Assembly (NCBI GenBank): GCA_030063045.1
Contig: JAQSEB010000059.1
Location: forward strand, 4,030,001-4,094,000
Length of the DNA stretch: 64,000 bases
Reading direction: 5' to 3'
Source: Pratylenchus scribneri
Lineage: Eukaryota > Nematoda > Chromadorea > Rhabditida > Pratylenchidae
A program made the translations under genes and the position numbers. Every line of letters begins with the position of its first letter. The first letter of the stretch is position 1. Shown in pieces: positions 1-13,112 of this stretch. Under the pieces are notes generated by a model. The model made no database searches. It had not been told where the DNA came from and was given only the letters and a program-made list of their open reading frames with translations.

Positions 1-2448
1 ATTGCCAATTAATTAGCCCATTAAAAGAAGAATGAATTCAATTGAAATAATCCATCCCTTTTCCATATTAGCCCAATGGGAATATTATTTTATTTAAATG
101 TTCATTGATGACTTATTTAGAGCTATAGGGGAAAGGGGGACGGAGGGCACAAATTGGGAAATATGAGGGAAAAGGGGAGATGGATGCCGTTGGCAAAAAA
201 TGTCAATAAGCGGTGCCCCTTTATGGATGGAACATGTTTTGTTTACCCAATCCAATCCAATCCGAATGTATAAATCCTCATCCTATTTCCTGGGCTTCGT
301 TATTTTTGCACCATTTGATGGCCAAAATAAACCTCCGGTTCCCCAAATTCCTTGGCCAATTGAATTCATCCAACTAAATTATGGCCATATTCGATGTTTT
401 CAATCTCCATTAAATTGCACACCCACCATCCATCGATTTACTTTATTTTAATCCCCAATTTGATCATTTTGGCGGAGGAATATGGCCATCCATGAATATT
501 CATTCCCATTTACACAGTTTTAAAACCTCTATTTCCCCCCCCCCCTCCCATCTCAAAATTCAATTCAAATTCCATTTATTTCCCTTCATTTTTGCCAAAA
601 ATTTCCTCCTTCCATTATTTAATATTTCCTTTTCCCCAATCCACTTCAAACCGATCATTGTGGCTTTTTGTGCGCTTTTATTATTGTCTCAAAAGGCAGT
701 TTGGTTGGCTTTTAGAGGGACTTGACTTCCAATGGGATGGAATCCATTTCCCCCTCTCAATTCAAGAAGAAAGGGGAAATTCGCTTGCGCAAGCAAAACA
801 AAAAGAAATGGCCAAAAGAATAGAATGGAAAGAATAAGTGGATGAATGGATGGATGGTTTATTGGGCTCTAAAAAAGAAGGCCAATTCCTCCCCTCCTTT
901 GAATGATGCTCATTCCATCCATCCATCGCCTCCCACCAAAATTGAATGTTGGTTTGGTTGGCTGCCAACGAATGAATGAATATATTGGGGGATATGTGGG
1001 GTAGGGAGAAGATGGATGGCCAAATCCAACCATTAATCTAGCCTCAAGACTTATTTATTGTATTTTGTTTTGTCCAATCCCGACCAGACAAAATCAAGCC
1101 CAAAAAAGATACCAAAATGAATTTATATGGGGAATAATGATCAATTTAGAATTTTGTTAAATTTCTTTGTTATTCATCCTCTGGCCCTGAATTTTGCTAA
1201 AAAATTATCTTTTATTTTCCTTTTCTCAACGAATTCCCGAATATGAGGAATATTATGTGGCTTCATAGAATAGGCCATCAATATAAAATTAATTCATTAA
1301 AATGAAGTCTAAATTTCAATTAAAACACAATTTCCCCTCCATTTAATATTTTCCCAATGCCAACTCATTTATAATAATTCCAATTCATTCCCCCTTACAT
1401 ATTGGCCAAATAATCAAATTTAAATTCCAACAAAATTTGTCCAGCTTTGCCCATTAAAAACCTCCTTCCCTCAATTTTATGTTGGAATGGGCCACTTTTC
1501 TGAAAATGAGGGCGAAAAGTTTTATGGCTTTAAATTAAATGAAAAATGGATGAATGAATAAAAATAAAGCTAACATTAATCCATTCATTCCCTCCATTCA
1601 AATAGAATAGACCAATTTTAGGCCATCTTTCCGGTCAATCTAATTATTGAATACAAACCGAAAAGATCATTTTCACCACTAATTTGGGGGAAAGATTAAT
1701 GCCAAATCTGAGGAGATTATGGCCACCTCCTCACAATCAATCATTTCCTCATCCAGTGGCCTTGAATCAATGACAAATTACTCAAACGAATTGGCCTCAT
1801 TTAATAATTTCCCCAGGCAAAATATTATTCCCTCTTCCATTCCAATATTTTCTTTCTTTTGCGGATCAACAGTTAAAGGATTACTGTTTTATTTAATTCG
1901 GCCAAATTTCGGATATCCATTTGGGAAGGGGTTAGGTCAAACATCATTCATATTTGAGCTTAATAAATTTCCCCCTCTTCCTTCCATTTCATCGGGTTTT
2001 TGTTTTTTCAGCATTTTTTGCAGTGTCACAGGAAAAAAGCATATTTAACCTTTGTTCCAAAATTATTGCGAATTGGATTGATGCATTCCATCCACCGGAT
2101 GGACCAACCAAAAATTCCACAAAAACTGATTTTCCCATCAATGAATCATTTCCACCCCCAACCTTCACTTTCTTCCCTCCTTATCAATTTTTTAATGGCC
2201 AATGTTCCTTTGGCCCATTTTTTTGGCTTAAATTATGCCCTCCTCCTTCCTTCAAAATACCGCAAATCATTTCGGATGTCTCTATCACCTTTTCATTTTA
2301 ATTTGCCTATTTTTACCCATTTTTTGTTTTTTCTTTTGCTTTTCAACCCAATAATTGTATTACTTTTAGCAACTTTTTCCATTGCTTTTCAGCATTTTCC
2401 CTTGCTTTTTATTTGGCTGACCATCATTCTCGCGCAATTCCAAATGAA
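1..2448. other. Gene-free AT-rich region with CCATCC/ATTCC-type words
   Basis: I see no convincing gene here. The open frames are short, rich in Phe, Pro, Ser and His, and do not join through splice sites into a recognisable protein. The DNA is full of simple words such as ccatcc, attcc and ggccaa, and contains an 11-base C run at 535-545. The final part (about 2300-2448) is pyrimidine-rich and may be promoter or 5' UTR of the gene that follows; a tttcag just before 2394 could be a splice or trans-splice acceptor, but that is inference. Confidence 0.6.
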
Positions 2449-3970
2449 ATGAAAATGGATGAAAAAATGCCAATATTTTCCACAAATTCTCATCCACTTT
2501 TTTCCCCACAATTACTCAGAAGTTCCGCCGCCGCCTCCGTTGGAATGAGAAAGCATTCTGTTTCCGCACAATTGACCCGGACTGCCCGTCGATTCTCCAC
2601 GGTCATTGCCCCACAATTGACCAAACTTGAACCAATTCCCTGCCTTCAACGCCATCACCGGCTCCGAATTCGCATTGGGGACATCCAAAAATTGCAGGAG
2701 GCAATCAAACAATATGTTTTGCACAATGGACGACTCTTCGATCCCGTGGAATTCGAAATAAGGGCCGAGGATGATGGGGCCGGCGATCCACTGCTTTTGA
2801 GTGCACAATTCTATGCGGAAGAGGTGGACAATGATTTGTCAAGGGAAATTGGCTTTTTGGGAATTTTCCTAATTCTATTATAGTAGGAAAAGATTAATTG
2901 GATGGGGAATATTTCTAAATTTGGCAAAGTATATGAGAATTATTAAAATGGATTTGGAATTGTTATTGAACCCAATTTATTTCCCCTAACCACCATCACC
3001 CAGCAGATTGTGCTCTACGAAGGCAGTAAAAGATTATTGAGCATTTCATTGACGGACCCATCTGAAGCAGATTTGCTTAATCGGTTCAACACCAATCAAA
3101 GCACGGGAGGAGGAGGGGCCTGGGGAGCTGAGGGCCCAGTGTTGGCCAAAGTGCGCCATCCAATTTCAGGCAAGTCCCTTCATTTCATTAAGACCAAACT
3201 ACGTACAATTTATACGGTACATTTTGCCACTATTCTTCCATATTATAAGCCCTAAGGAAATATCATCCCCCTCCCTCCCTCTCTTTGCCTTTTTTGCTGA
3301 TTTTAATGGGCCATTTTCATCCATTTCTTTCCTCCCAATTTTAGGTATAAAAATGTTTGAAGTGGTGCAAAGTCAAACGCGGCCCGAAACTTGGCAAATT
3401 ACTGGGGCAATGGACGAATTGAGTAAATGTGAAATAAAATCGCATTCAAATATTTGGCGAAAAATGTTATCCGCGTGCGGTTTTGTGTTCGCATCCGAAT
3501 GGTGGAGTGTTCAAAGCGATGGATTCCGCGTGGCCCAGGCAAGAGAGGGGACAAATATTACCCCCATTATTGGGATGGAATACCAAAATGATAACTGGTG
3601 CCAAAACAATGATTGGCATAAATTGGGGGAAATGATCTTCTATTTATTATTTTTGCAGATTTGCCCGCAAAAGGCGGTTTGTGAGGAGAATTCATTGCGT
3701 TTGGAATGGAATGAACAGGTCAAAAATGGGTGGGGTAGAGGAGTAAAAATAATCTTTTTGTTCCCATTCAAAAAGAGAATCAATCCATTGTTAACCATTT
3801 ATTTTTCCCATATTCAAATTTAGGCCGGCAATGAACTTCGCCTTCTCTCCCTTTGTTTTGGCCTTGTCCAAACCGTTCGAGAGGCATTCCCCTCTCTGAT
3901 GCACATTGTAAAGGAGGCCCGTCAACGCAAAATGCAAATTCATCGGCCTAGTTTGGCCGGCTCCCCTTAA
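2449..3970 (+). CDS. Unrecognised conserved-looking protein, possible tubby/scramblase-like barrel
   Basis: Five exons join in frame: 2449-2823, 3007-3169, 3345-3538, 3659-3718 and 3824-3970, giving about 312 residues ending in AGSP. Phases match at every junction, so the gene looks real. The start is the first ATG of the open frame; ATGs shortly downstream are possible. The N-terminal 55 residues are rich in Ser, Arg and Ala and poor in acids, which would suit a mitochondrial presequence. The rest alternates short beta-like stretches and ends with a hydrophobic helix (LLSLCFGLVQTV), an arrangement that recalls the tubby-like/phospholipid scramblase barrel with its central C-terminal helix. 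That resemblance is by eye only and weak. A Gly-rich loop (GGGGAWG) lies mid-protein. Intron 2 starts with GC (GCAAGT), and intron 3 probably does too. I do not recognise the family with confidence. Confidence 0.65.
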
Positions 3971-5965
3971 CTGATTCATTCACTGAATATTCTCCCCGTT
4001 CCCTGTAATTTTCCTATTTTTGCCTTCAATTCCGGGCCAATATTATTTTCGGCAACTTCCTTCTAATCTGCTCTCCCCCTCTCCCAAATTTGATTTCTTT
4101 TTTAATTGCATCGATGCACATTATTCCTAATCATTTCCATTTATTTGGCTAACAATTCCTCTGTTCATTCCATTATTCATATCAATTTTAAATTGACCAT
4201 TAAAATCATTCATTATTTTAATTCTTTTGAATAAATTTTTCTTTCAAAATTATCTTTTTGGCCACCAAATTCCATCATTTTAAATTAGTACCAAAATGTT
4301 TTTTCCACCTTTTTCTTCCAAATGGATTTGTGTAATCCATCCGCCTCCTCCTTTGTTCCATCGCCGCCCATTTGTTGATGGTCGCCCAAATATTTGAACA
4401 TTTCACTTTGTTTTTTGAAGGCAAATTTGATGTAGCCTTAGGCAAAAATGGAGTATTTTCAATGATGGATGGAATTATTCCAGAATATTCAGATTTTTAA
4501 TGATTTTGTGAAGCAATTTTCAGCTTTTTTGTTCATTTCAGCAAGCCCATGCTCAACCTACACTCTGTTGGATGGCGGCGATGGCCCGGAAAATTATTAT
4601 TGGCTGGGAATAATTTTGCTGCAACAATTTGGGAAATGGGCAAAGAAAATTGTGGGGAAAATGTTTTTTGTTGGTGTAAAAAATTGAGGAAGTAAAGAAA
4701 GGATGAAGGACCATTGGCCATTTACATGGAGAATATTGGCCAAATGGGGCAAAAACAGCAGACGGGCGGAAATAAATGGATGGATGGGAGGGGATAAAAA
4801 GGGAAAATATGTTTGCAATTATTTTTGGGGAAGGGAAAATTGCGTTGAATTGACTGCCCACGGAAGGAGACAAATTCAAGGATTTTTGGCATTTCTTTGT
4901 TGGAATTGGTGGCCAAATTTTTAATGCATTTTCGTTGAAGACGATGAATTCATTGTGAAGTCTGTAATGATGTGGCCTTAGGGCAAAATTCCTCAATTCA
5001 TTTGGAGAATATGATAAATTCAATTTCAATGAATTCCTTTGAGGAATTTAACTAAAAATGATGAAAATTGAATGAAGGCATTCATTTTTAGCTGAGTAAT
5101 TGTTGTGATTGCGTGAATTTTAATTGGTTGAAGCAACATTCTTTCCAATTATTCTCATTGAATATAGTATTTTCGGGATAAAAATCCAATCTTGTCCAAA
5201 AGTTGTTCTGCATTCTTCTTACTTTATTGACTTTTAAATTCATTTTTGGTGGCAAATGGATGGAGAGGAAAACCAACTTCCCCACTCATTCCACCCAAAC
5301 CGAAGCCACCTTCAACTTCAACCACCCTCACTTTTCATTTTCCCAGCCGATTTTGCTTCCTTTTTCGGCATTTGGCAAATGGCCGCCCCTTAGGAGAAGG
5401 GAAAGGGAAAGCTGGTTTGCAATTGCATCGGATGTTTTGAATAGGAATGGGCATACAATTAAATTCATCTTTTAGAAATTGCTGTTTCGCATCATTGGAG
5501 AGGAGAACTAGGACTAGGATACTAACAAGAAAAGCAGTTGATTTGTGTTAAATTGAATTAAACAAAAAGAAAAAGGGACATTTAGCTTTAAACCTTTAAA
5601 GGTGAAGACTTTTTTCCCTCAAATCATCATTAATTATTGTTTACAAGCTTCGTAGCTGTGAAAGATTGAAATGCACTCCTCAATGGATGGGAATTTGGGG
5701 TTTGTATGAATACTGTACTTATTATTTTTAAAATATAATAATTTGCATTCTGTTTATTTTTGGATAAATAGTCGAAAATTTTCGTCTTTTCTTACCTCTC
5801 AAATTTCAACAGTGTCTCTTTTTTATAGATTAAGATGGAAAATATTGGGATTCGGATCGGATTCTGGGGAAGGCAACCCGAAAGAAATTATAAACTTTTT
5901 TTTCCAAGATAATGTACAAAAAACACATTTTAAAAAAAATAAGCATTTTAGATATTTTCAACAAA
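3971..5965. other. Intergenic region, no gene seen
   Basis: About 2 kb between the unrecognised gene and DIS3L2. Open frames are short, occur on both strands, and do not resemble protein families. The last few hundred bases (about 5480-5960) differ in texture, with aggactaggatactaac-like words, and probably hold the DIS3L2 promoter and 5' UTR. A tttttag-like acceptor near 5950 could be a cis- or trans-splice site ahead of the DIS3L2 start; this is inference. Confidence 0.5.
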
Positions 5966-8900
5966 ATGATTAAACTTAAAGTAGAAAAAAACGAAACTTC
6001 ACGAAAAGCATTAGCAACGAAAGCATTCACGTTCACAACCCCGGAACAACAGTTGGAAAAAAGCCCAAACGACAATGGAATTACTGCGAATGAAAAAAAC
6101 TTTAAATTCGAACCATATTTGGGTGAGCAAGAAGTGAAGGATGGACTTGAAAAAGGAATTTTGATTAAGGTTAACAATTTTTAAAGCATCTTAATCTTAA
6201 TAAATATTTGAAAAATTTAGGGTGTACTAAGAGTGAATCAACGCAAATATGAGCAATGCTTTATTGACAATCCGGATGGCGCTGAACAAAGTGATTTGCT
6301 TATTTTGGGCACAAAAGACAGGAACCGCGCTTTCCACGGCGATTTGGTTGTGGTCCGGTTGAAACCAAAAACTTCCTGGTTCATCCCTGAAACTATTGTT
6401 CGCAATTACAAATTGAAGTATATCCTTTTTGCGATTATTGATTAAGAAAATTTTTTCTAGGAAATGTTCGATGCAAAAAACTCCAATGAAAGTAGGCAGC
6501 AAAATGAACGAATACGAATTGGTCAATCATCTTCGAGTGGAGGAATTTGAGGATTGGACAAAAGTGCCGGAAGAACATTTCAAAAAGACCAGTCAAATTG
6601 TGGCCATTTTGGAGAAAAGTGCCAGTCGCCGAATTGTTGGTCAAATTAAGCCAATGCCGAACAATGTCAATTTTTTCATTTTTGCCCCAACCGATTCGCG
6701 CATTCCTCGTTTATTGATTCCCAGCAAGAAAGCACCAACAGGATTTTATGGTTTTTAATAAATATAATTACAATTAATTTTCATGAATATTTATAGAAAG
6801 ACCGCAGGATTATGAAAACTACATTTATTTGGTTTGCAATAAATTTTAATTAATTTGAATAATAAAATGAATTAAGGGTGAACTTGATGAATGGCCAATT
6901 CACTCGCAAATGCCACACGGGAAATTGATGGACAAATTGGGTTTGGCTGGAGAGGTGGAACCGGAGCATGCGGTAATTGAAAAATCGAAAAATAAAAAAT
7001 AATTTATAGGCTTTAATGCGCGTGAATGCAATCGACGAACGAGATTATGAGTCATTTCCTGAAGTGCTTGAAGGTCTACCAATTCCCGAACCTCCTGCTG
7101 TATGGACAATTCCCCCGGTGAGCGAAAATGAAGAATAAGGAAATAATGAATTAATTTTTTAGGAAGAATTCAAATATAGACGCGATTTTCGCAATGAGAA
7201 TGTCATCACAATCGATCCAAGCACGGCCCGGGATTTGGACGATGCTTTGCATATAAAAAGGACAATTTGGAATGGACCCGGAGGGAAAAGCCAAGAATGC
7301 TGGGAAGTTGGAGTGCACATTGCGGATGTGGCATTTTTCCTGAAAAAGGGCATCACATTGGATGAATGGGCATTCAAAAGAGGAACATCAATTTATTTGG
7401 TCCACAAGGTTGGTTGGAAATTTTTGTTAAAAATTTGAATTTTTATTTTTGCGAATATATTTCAGGTTATTCCAATGTTACCGCGAATTCTTTGTGAAGA
7501 ATTATGTTCATTGAATCCGGGCGTTGATCGGCTCACATTTTCGGTTGTATGGCTGATGGATGACGAGGCGAAAATTTTGGATGTTTGGTTTGGCCGTTCA
7601 ATAATCCAATCATGCGTAAAACTTTCATATGAACATGCACAGGTGATTATTAATCAATATTTATTTATTATTATTTTAGGATATTATCGACAATCCAACA
7701 AAACAATTTGCCATTCTCGAAATGCCGCCAATCCATTCCGGACGAAAAATTCGAGATGTGAAAACAACGGTGAAGAATTTGAATCAAATTGCAAAAAAAC
7801 TCAAAGCCAAACGTTTTCGGGAAGGGGCGCTGAAATTGGATTTGCCAAAACTTCGATTTGACCTTGAGAAGAATGACAGTGGAATTTGGCAACCGCGGGG
7901 AATTCGCTTGGATCAGGTAAATTTTTAATGGTGGATCAATGAAAATAAGGAAATTTTCAGCGAAAGGATGCAAACTTTTTGGTCGAAGAATTCATGCTTT
8001 TGGCAAATATGGAGGTTGCCCGTCGATTGCACAATTATTTCAAGGGAAAAGCACTTTTGCGCCGACACCCACCACCCAAAAAGAAGGAATTGAATTTATT
8101 GGTAAATTAAATAAAATTAAATAATAATTTAAATGAATTAATTAATTTTGGGTTGAACGTTGCACAAAACTTGGCATTCAATTGAATTCGCTGACTTCCA
8201 AAACATTGGCCGATTCAATTCGAAATTATGAACACAAAGAGGAATATATTTACACGGTTTTGCCTGCTTTGAACCAAATGTTGATGAAATGTATGCATTT
8301 GGCCCAATATTTTTGCACTGGAACAGTGGAAAGTCCCGACGAATTTCATCATTATGCACTCAGTGTTGGATTGTAAGTATTTTAAATTAACACATTTTGA
8401 ATATATTCAAAAATAAAATATATTTTTATTGATTTAATTCCAATTTTAGTTACACTCATTTCACTTCACCAATCCGTCGTTATCCGGATGTAATCGTGCA
8501 TCGATTGTTGGCCGCCAGTCTCGGTTATTGCGATGATCCCGGCTATTCCATCCAACAATTGGATCAAATTGCAATCAAAGCGAATCAAACAAAGGCCACA
8601 GCCAAATTATGCAGTGAAACAAGCGCCGATATATTCTTTGGTGCTCTCATTCGGGTATAAATATTTTAAATGAAATTAACAATAATTTTAATTTTTTATA
8701 GGAATCAGGGAATTTTGAGGCACTCGGCGTTGTGATGGCCATTTTTGATCAATCTTTTGATTTTCTTTTATTGAAATATGGAATCGTAAAACGCGTCTAT
8801 TTGAAGGTAAAAATTAAAATAATTTGAATTCATATTTAAAATTAATTTAAGAAGCAAAAATGGCTGGACCAAATTTATTTTGGCAAATTGGAGGCGGATG

Positions 8901-9312
8901 GCCCAATTTCATTGGTTTTGCGCATCAAAGAGGAGAATGATGAATCGACGACGAAGGAATCAATGCCACAAACAAATGGGAAAATTGATGAGGAAAAAAT
9001 GGTGGACATTGAAGTGGATGATGAAAATAATGTGGAAATCAATGAGATGGAAGTGCCAAATTGGGTGCGCGAAAGTCGACCGGAGCAGCGCCAAACACTG
9101 AACATAATGAGTGTGGCCAATTTTCGATTGGTGCCGATGAAGAATTCCGTCAAATATGAGGTAAAAATTTTGGACATTGGTTTTTATTTATTGTCTCATA
9201 ATTTCAGGCATATTTGATCCCAACCCCGGATGCAAGCCCATTGAGTTGGATTGATGCCAAAAAATATATGGAGAATTTGCCAAAAAATCCTGACAATATT
9301 GATGCAAATTAA
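5966..9312 (+). CDS. dis3l2: DIS3-like exonuclease 2 (RNase II family 3'-5' exoribonuclease)
   Basis: Fifteen exons sum to 2676 nt (891 residues), close to vertebrate DIS3L2. The start ATG at 5966 is followed after about 60 residues by the family signature [20 protein letters not shown], the first cold-shock domain. The RNB catalytic core is in the exon from 7163: [12 protein letters not shown] keeps the aspartates that bind the two metals, followed by [13 protein letters not shown]. The [16 protein letters not shown] segment (exon from 8450) is the conserved end of the RNB domain, and an S1-like region follows. There is no N-terminal PIN domain, which separates DIS3L2 from DIS3. The enzyme degrades 3'-uridylated RNAs in the cytoplasm without the exosome. 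The intron 8102-8151 begins GT but ends GG; all other acceptors I checked end AG. The last 30 residues before the stop are low in conservation. Confidence 0.95.
8102..8151 (+). other. Intron of DIS3L2 with non-canonical GG acceptor
   Basis: The upstream exon ends in phase 0 at 8101 and is followed by GTAAATT. Protein continuity with the family (reading on as VERCTKLG) places the next exon at 8152, but the two bases before it are GG, and no AG lies between 8102 and 8152. Retaining the 50-nt intron gives an in-frame TAA almost at once. The nearest downstream AG that keeps phase 0 is at 8240-8241 and would delete 30 codons. Confidence 0.7.
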
Positions 9313-9481
9313 GAGGCCAGAAATAAATTTGTGATATATTTATTTTGTTGATCTCTTCCCTTTTTTTGTTGATTGACCCCATCATCAATTTTTTGCTTTG
9401 CCTTTTTCCCACAATTATTTATGATTTTATATTTTTATTAAATAAACAAAATGAAAACAACGAATAAATTTGTGTGTCATT

Positions 9482-10514
9482 TTACTTCTTTCTTTTGGTT
9501 CTTCGCTTTTTCTTCCCTCCCTTTTCCCATTTGTTTCTGTGTTGTAAATAAATTCGCAATGCAATTTTTGCATCCATCGTCGAGTCATGTTCGCCTTGTT
9601 GAATTTGGACACCGAGCAAGTGGTGGGCAAGGGTTTTGAGCGACGGTGTCCTTTTTGGGTCTTCAAGTGCCTCCCGCAATGGTTTATATTTGGCCGTGTC
9701 GCGAACCAGCTTTGGTGGATGTGTTATGCCGAGAACCTTTACAAAATGTGATGGGTTAAAAATAAAATGAAGAGAATGAAACCTTGAAGTCATTATGCAG
9801 TGCATGGCCAACAACAATATTATCAGAAAGGATTTTGCGAACTTCACTTTGAACTTGGGTGAATGGAATACCTGAAAATCGATTGAAAATCACTCGCTTA
9901 TAGAAAAATTCCTTCCAAACCCCTTAGCAGATGTCCCGGCCTAATTCCGCTCACTTCTGTTCGATAATCAACAACTTGTTCGGTCTGAAAATGAATATTT
10001 TTGGTCGATTAATGATTAATAATTTTTTCTACCGGTTGGACATATTTGTCGTAAATTGGTGCGCCTTCAATGTTAACGACGGAAACTTCATATTATTTAA
10101 TTTTAATTATATTTGTTGATCAAATTAACCTCTTGCCAGCATGTCTTCCATTCCATCAATTCCAGTCCCAACATATTCACAATCAAGGCCAAGGATTTTC
10201 GTTGTTTCATTCTGAAGCTGTGTCCTGAATTTATAAACAATTAGAAGTTGAATTGATCAGGACAATCCTAAATGTTGGTCAAGTAAAATATTGGATAGTA
10301 AAAATAATAATTATATCGAAAAATCAAACCTTTCCATTTCTGATGAGATTGTAATTGTTGATGCCTTAATCTCGGCGCGTGCTTTTTTCCATTTGTTTTC
10401 GGTCGAGATGATTTTTCGCTTTCTTGAGTTCAATTTTCCAGCTGCTGCGGAGGTTGTCGTCTCTTTTTTTATTGTTTTCAATTCTTTACGAAGTTCAGAC
10501 CAATTTGTCGACAT
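9482..10514 (-). CDS. rexo4: RNA exonuclease 4 (REX4-type DEDDh 3'-5' exonuclease)
   Basis: The gene runs leftwards from ATG at 10514 to a stop at 9482, in about six exons including 10330-10514, 10130-10224 and 10033-10085. The N-terminal 60 residues are Lys/Ser rich, as expected for a nucleolar protein. The DEDDh exonuclease fold follows: LGLDCEYVG carries the first Asp and Glu, VGHALHNDFK the second Asp, and EHDSTMDAK the catalytic His and last Asp. ARVSVVNIEG, DYRTEVSGI and SLKTLAHHLLG are typical of the REX4/ISG20 family. The tail is strongly basic (KKKRRTKRKK). Family members act in rRNA processing. The 3' ends of this gene and DIS3L2 converge, only about 170 bp apart. Confidence 0.92.
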
Positions 10515-11023
10515 CTCTTAAATTTTATTAAAATCATTGATGAAGGATAAAATTGAATTGTCCTTCCCTATCTATAGAGCAAAGCTCCCTCTAGTCACTA
10601 TTAATATTTGAGTATTTGTTCCACATTTTTTTAAATTAATTATGTACTTATTATTGAATATTGAACAGCGATCACATATTTTTAGATAATTATGATCGAA
10701 ACAACACTTTTTCGATGACGAATTTAATTAACATTAACAATACCATAGAGAATTCTTATTTTATTAGGTATCTCAAAATTTTCAAAAACATTTGTTGGCC
10801 TTGGTAACGGCCATTTTGCGTGTGAAAATCACTAAAACTTTTCTTGATACGGCATCCCCACATTCCAATATAAATAAATAATTTAGAATATTTTCTCTTC
10901 ATTTTCCGTCACCAAAATATTCCCACAATTCCCTTAAATCATAAAAGCCAGTCAGTCCATCGCCCACTTTCAATTTATATATTTGCCATGTTTGACCAGC
11001 TAATTTTTTTCAGATAACTTTTA
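10515..11023. promoter_or_regulatory. Divergent intergenic region between REX4 and the SLC10 gene
   Basis: About 510 bp separates two divergent start codons, so both promoters should lie here. I see AT-rich DNA with a short gtctatctatag-type stretch and no clear TATA box. A tttttttcag immediately upstream of the SLC10 start (about 11003-11012) is a good cis- or trans-splice acceptor. Confidence 0.45.
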
Positions 11024-12613
11024 ATGGATAATTTCACCTTTAATGAAACTTCAATAATTTTTCCAAATAATCGTGATACACTTGACAGAATTTTCATCAC
11101 CTTTTTAATATGCCTAATTTCAATTGCCAATGTATTAATGGGCTGTGAGGTAAAAACACAGAATTTAACAAAAAAAAAATCAATTTTTTAGCTTGACCTT
11201 AATGCAGTTTTATCGACAATCAAAAGACCAATTGCACCTGCCATTGGATTTTTCACCCAATTTGCCATTATGCCTTTGGTTAATTTTAATTATTTTAAAA
11301 ATATTATTTTTCCTTTAAGCTCGCTTATTCAATATCTTTGCTCATTTTGTCCAGTGAAGGAAAGCATTTGTTGGCTTTAGGCCTATTCGTGACCGGATGT
11401 TCGCCTGGTGGTGGTGCCAGCAATTATTGGACGGTTCATTTTCCAATTAAGAATTTAATTATCCAAATTACATTTTTTCTCTAAAGATTCTTCTCGATGG
11501 GAACACCAATTTGTCCATTACGATGACTTTCTTCAGCATGATTGGCGCTCTTGGTCTGTTTCCTTATTCTTAAATATTAAATTGCTTTTTTTTCAGTGAT
11601 GATGCCTTTTTGGATGCATTTGCTTGGCCAAAAATTGATTCGGGCTGTTGACCATTCCGCCATTGTGCATATTCCCTATGCCAAAATTGTGGCTTCCCTT
11701 TTCACTCTCATTGTTCCACTTCTCATTGGATTGGCCATCGCCAAAAAGAAGCCGAATTGGGCAATCAAAGCACGAAAAGTAAAAAAGTTTAATTTCAAAT
11801 AATGACTTCCTTATCAATAATAGGTGATGCGACCATTCATCATTTCCGTTTTGGTTGTGGTCATTGTTTTCGGAGTGGCAATCAATTTTTGGCTATTCAA
11901 ATTGATCACATGGCCAATTTTACTTTCGTTAGCTCAATTCAATCATTAATTCATAAACATTTTTCAGTGGACTTCTTCTTCCTTGGTGCGGTTTCATGTT
12001 TGGCTGCTTCATTTCCATTTTATTGGTCCAAAATCCGCAAGATGTCACCGCAATTGTAATTTAATATCAGAGTAATATTATTTTAATAAACTCTTTTTCC
12101 AGGCCATCGAAACGGGTGTCCAAAATACGGGAATTGCGATTATGATGCTCAAAGTTTGTTGTTTTTGATTGGAATTCAAATTAATTATTCATTAATTTCT
12201 GCAGCTTTCTTTCCAAAGCCCCGAATCGGACATTGCCAGTCTATTGCCAATTGTCGTTGCTTGCTTCACCCCCGGACCACTCCTTCTTGGCTATGCAATT
12301 CATTCGACGATGAAACGTTTTCGGATGCGCAGAAGAGGAGGCGGACAATCGACAGCACAAACAAATATTGGTTGGTTGGTTTATTTTATTATTCATTCAT
12401 TCAATTATTAAATATTTTATCAATAATTATTTAAATTCAGTGCCATTCGGCGGTTGGACAATTCAACAGCAACAATTGTTGATGGCTGATAATTTATCCT
12501 CAATTTTGCCATTGAGAAATGCATCACAAAATGAATTGGAATTGCCATCGCCTCCGCCCGATTACGAAGAACAAAACCAAGAAAAGGAAGAAGAACATCA
12601 ACATCATCAATGA
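11024..12613 (+). CDS. SLC10-family sodium/bile-acid symporter-like transporter
   Basis: Ten exons sum to 1158 nt (385 residues), the usual SLC10 length. The N-terminus carries two NxT/NxS sites (NFT, NET), as in bile-acid transporters. The signature GCSPGGGASNYWT (exon 11320-11433) and GNTNLSITMT (exon 11487-11553) match the conserved substrate/sodium-binding region of NTCP and ASBT, and ETGVQNTGIA (exon from 12103) matches the later ETGxQN sodium site. Eight or nine hydrophobic segments span the fold. The C-terminus is a hydrophilic tail with poly-Gln and Pro (LELPSPPPDYEEQ, resembling a PPxY motif) ending in a His/Gln run. The substrate is not predictable from sequence; nematodes have few bile acids of the vertebrate kind, so sterol sulphates or other organic anions are possible. 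Confidence 0.9.
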
Positions 12614-13112
12614 GGAATGGATTGAGAAATGAATAGGACGATAGGGAAACATAAATAGATGGATAGATTCCCCTCAAATTTTTTTGTAATCTCATCTCAA
12701 TTCATGTTTTATTATATATACATTTATTATATTGTGATTTGTGAATTAAAAATTGTTAGAATTGTGCATGCAGTATTATTAGTATTAAATTAAATGTATG
12801 TTCCCCAGTACAATAAATTGGCTTAATTAACATAATCAATTAAGAATAAGGTGCTATATATTGGTAATATTCCTAATATACTAAATTATTACCAAACCTA
12901 AATGTCCCAAATTCCCTTGTTCAAATAGAAAAATTATTTTTTATCTTTATTGATAAAAGATCATTCAATGGTCAAATGAATGGCGCAACAATCAACAAAT
13001 AAATAAATGAGGATAAATAAATAATATTTGCAACAAAATAATTCACATCAGATATCCATCACTTTTTTGATTATAGTCAATTATCCTCAATCACTTCAGC
13101 GATAATATTTTC
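12614..13112. other. Convergent 3' intergenic region
   Basis: About 500 bp of AT-rich sequence between the stops of the SLC10 gene and SNAPC4, which converge. It holds several possible AATAAA-like polyadenylation words (for example caataaattgg near 12811) and nothing else I can support. Confidence 0.5.
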
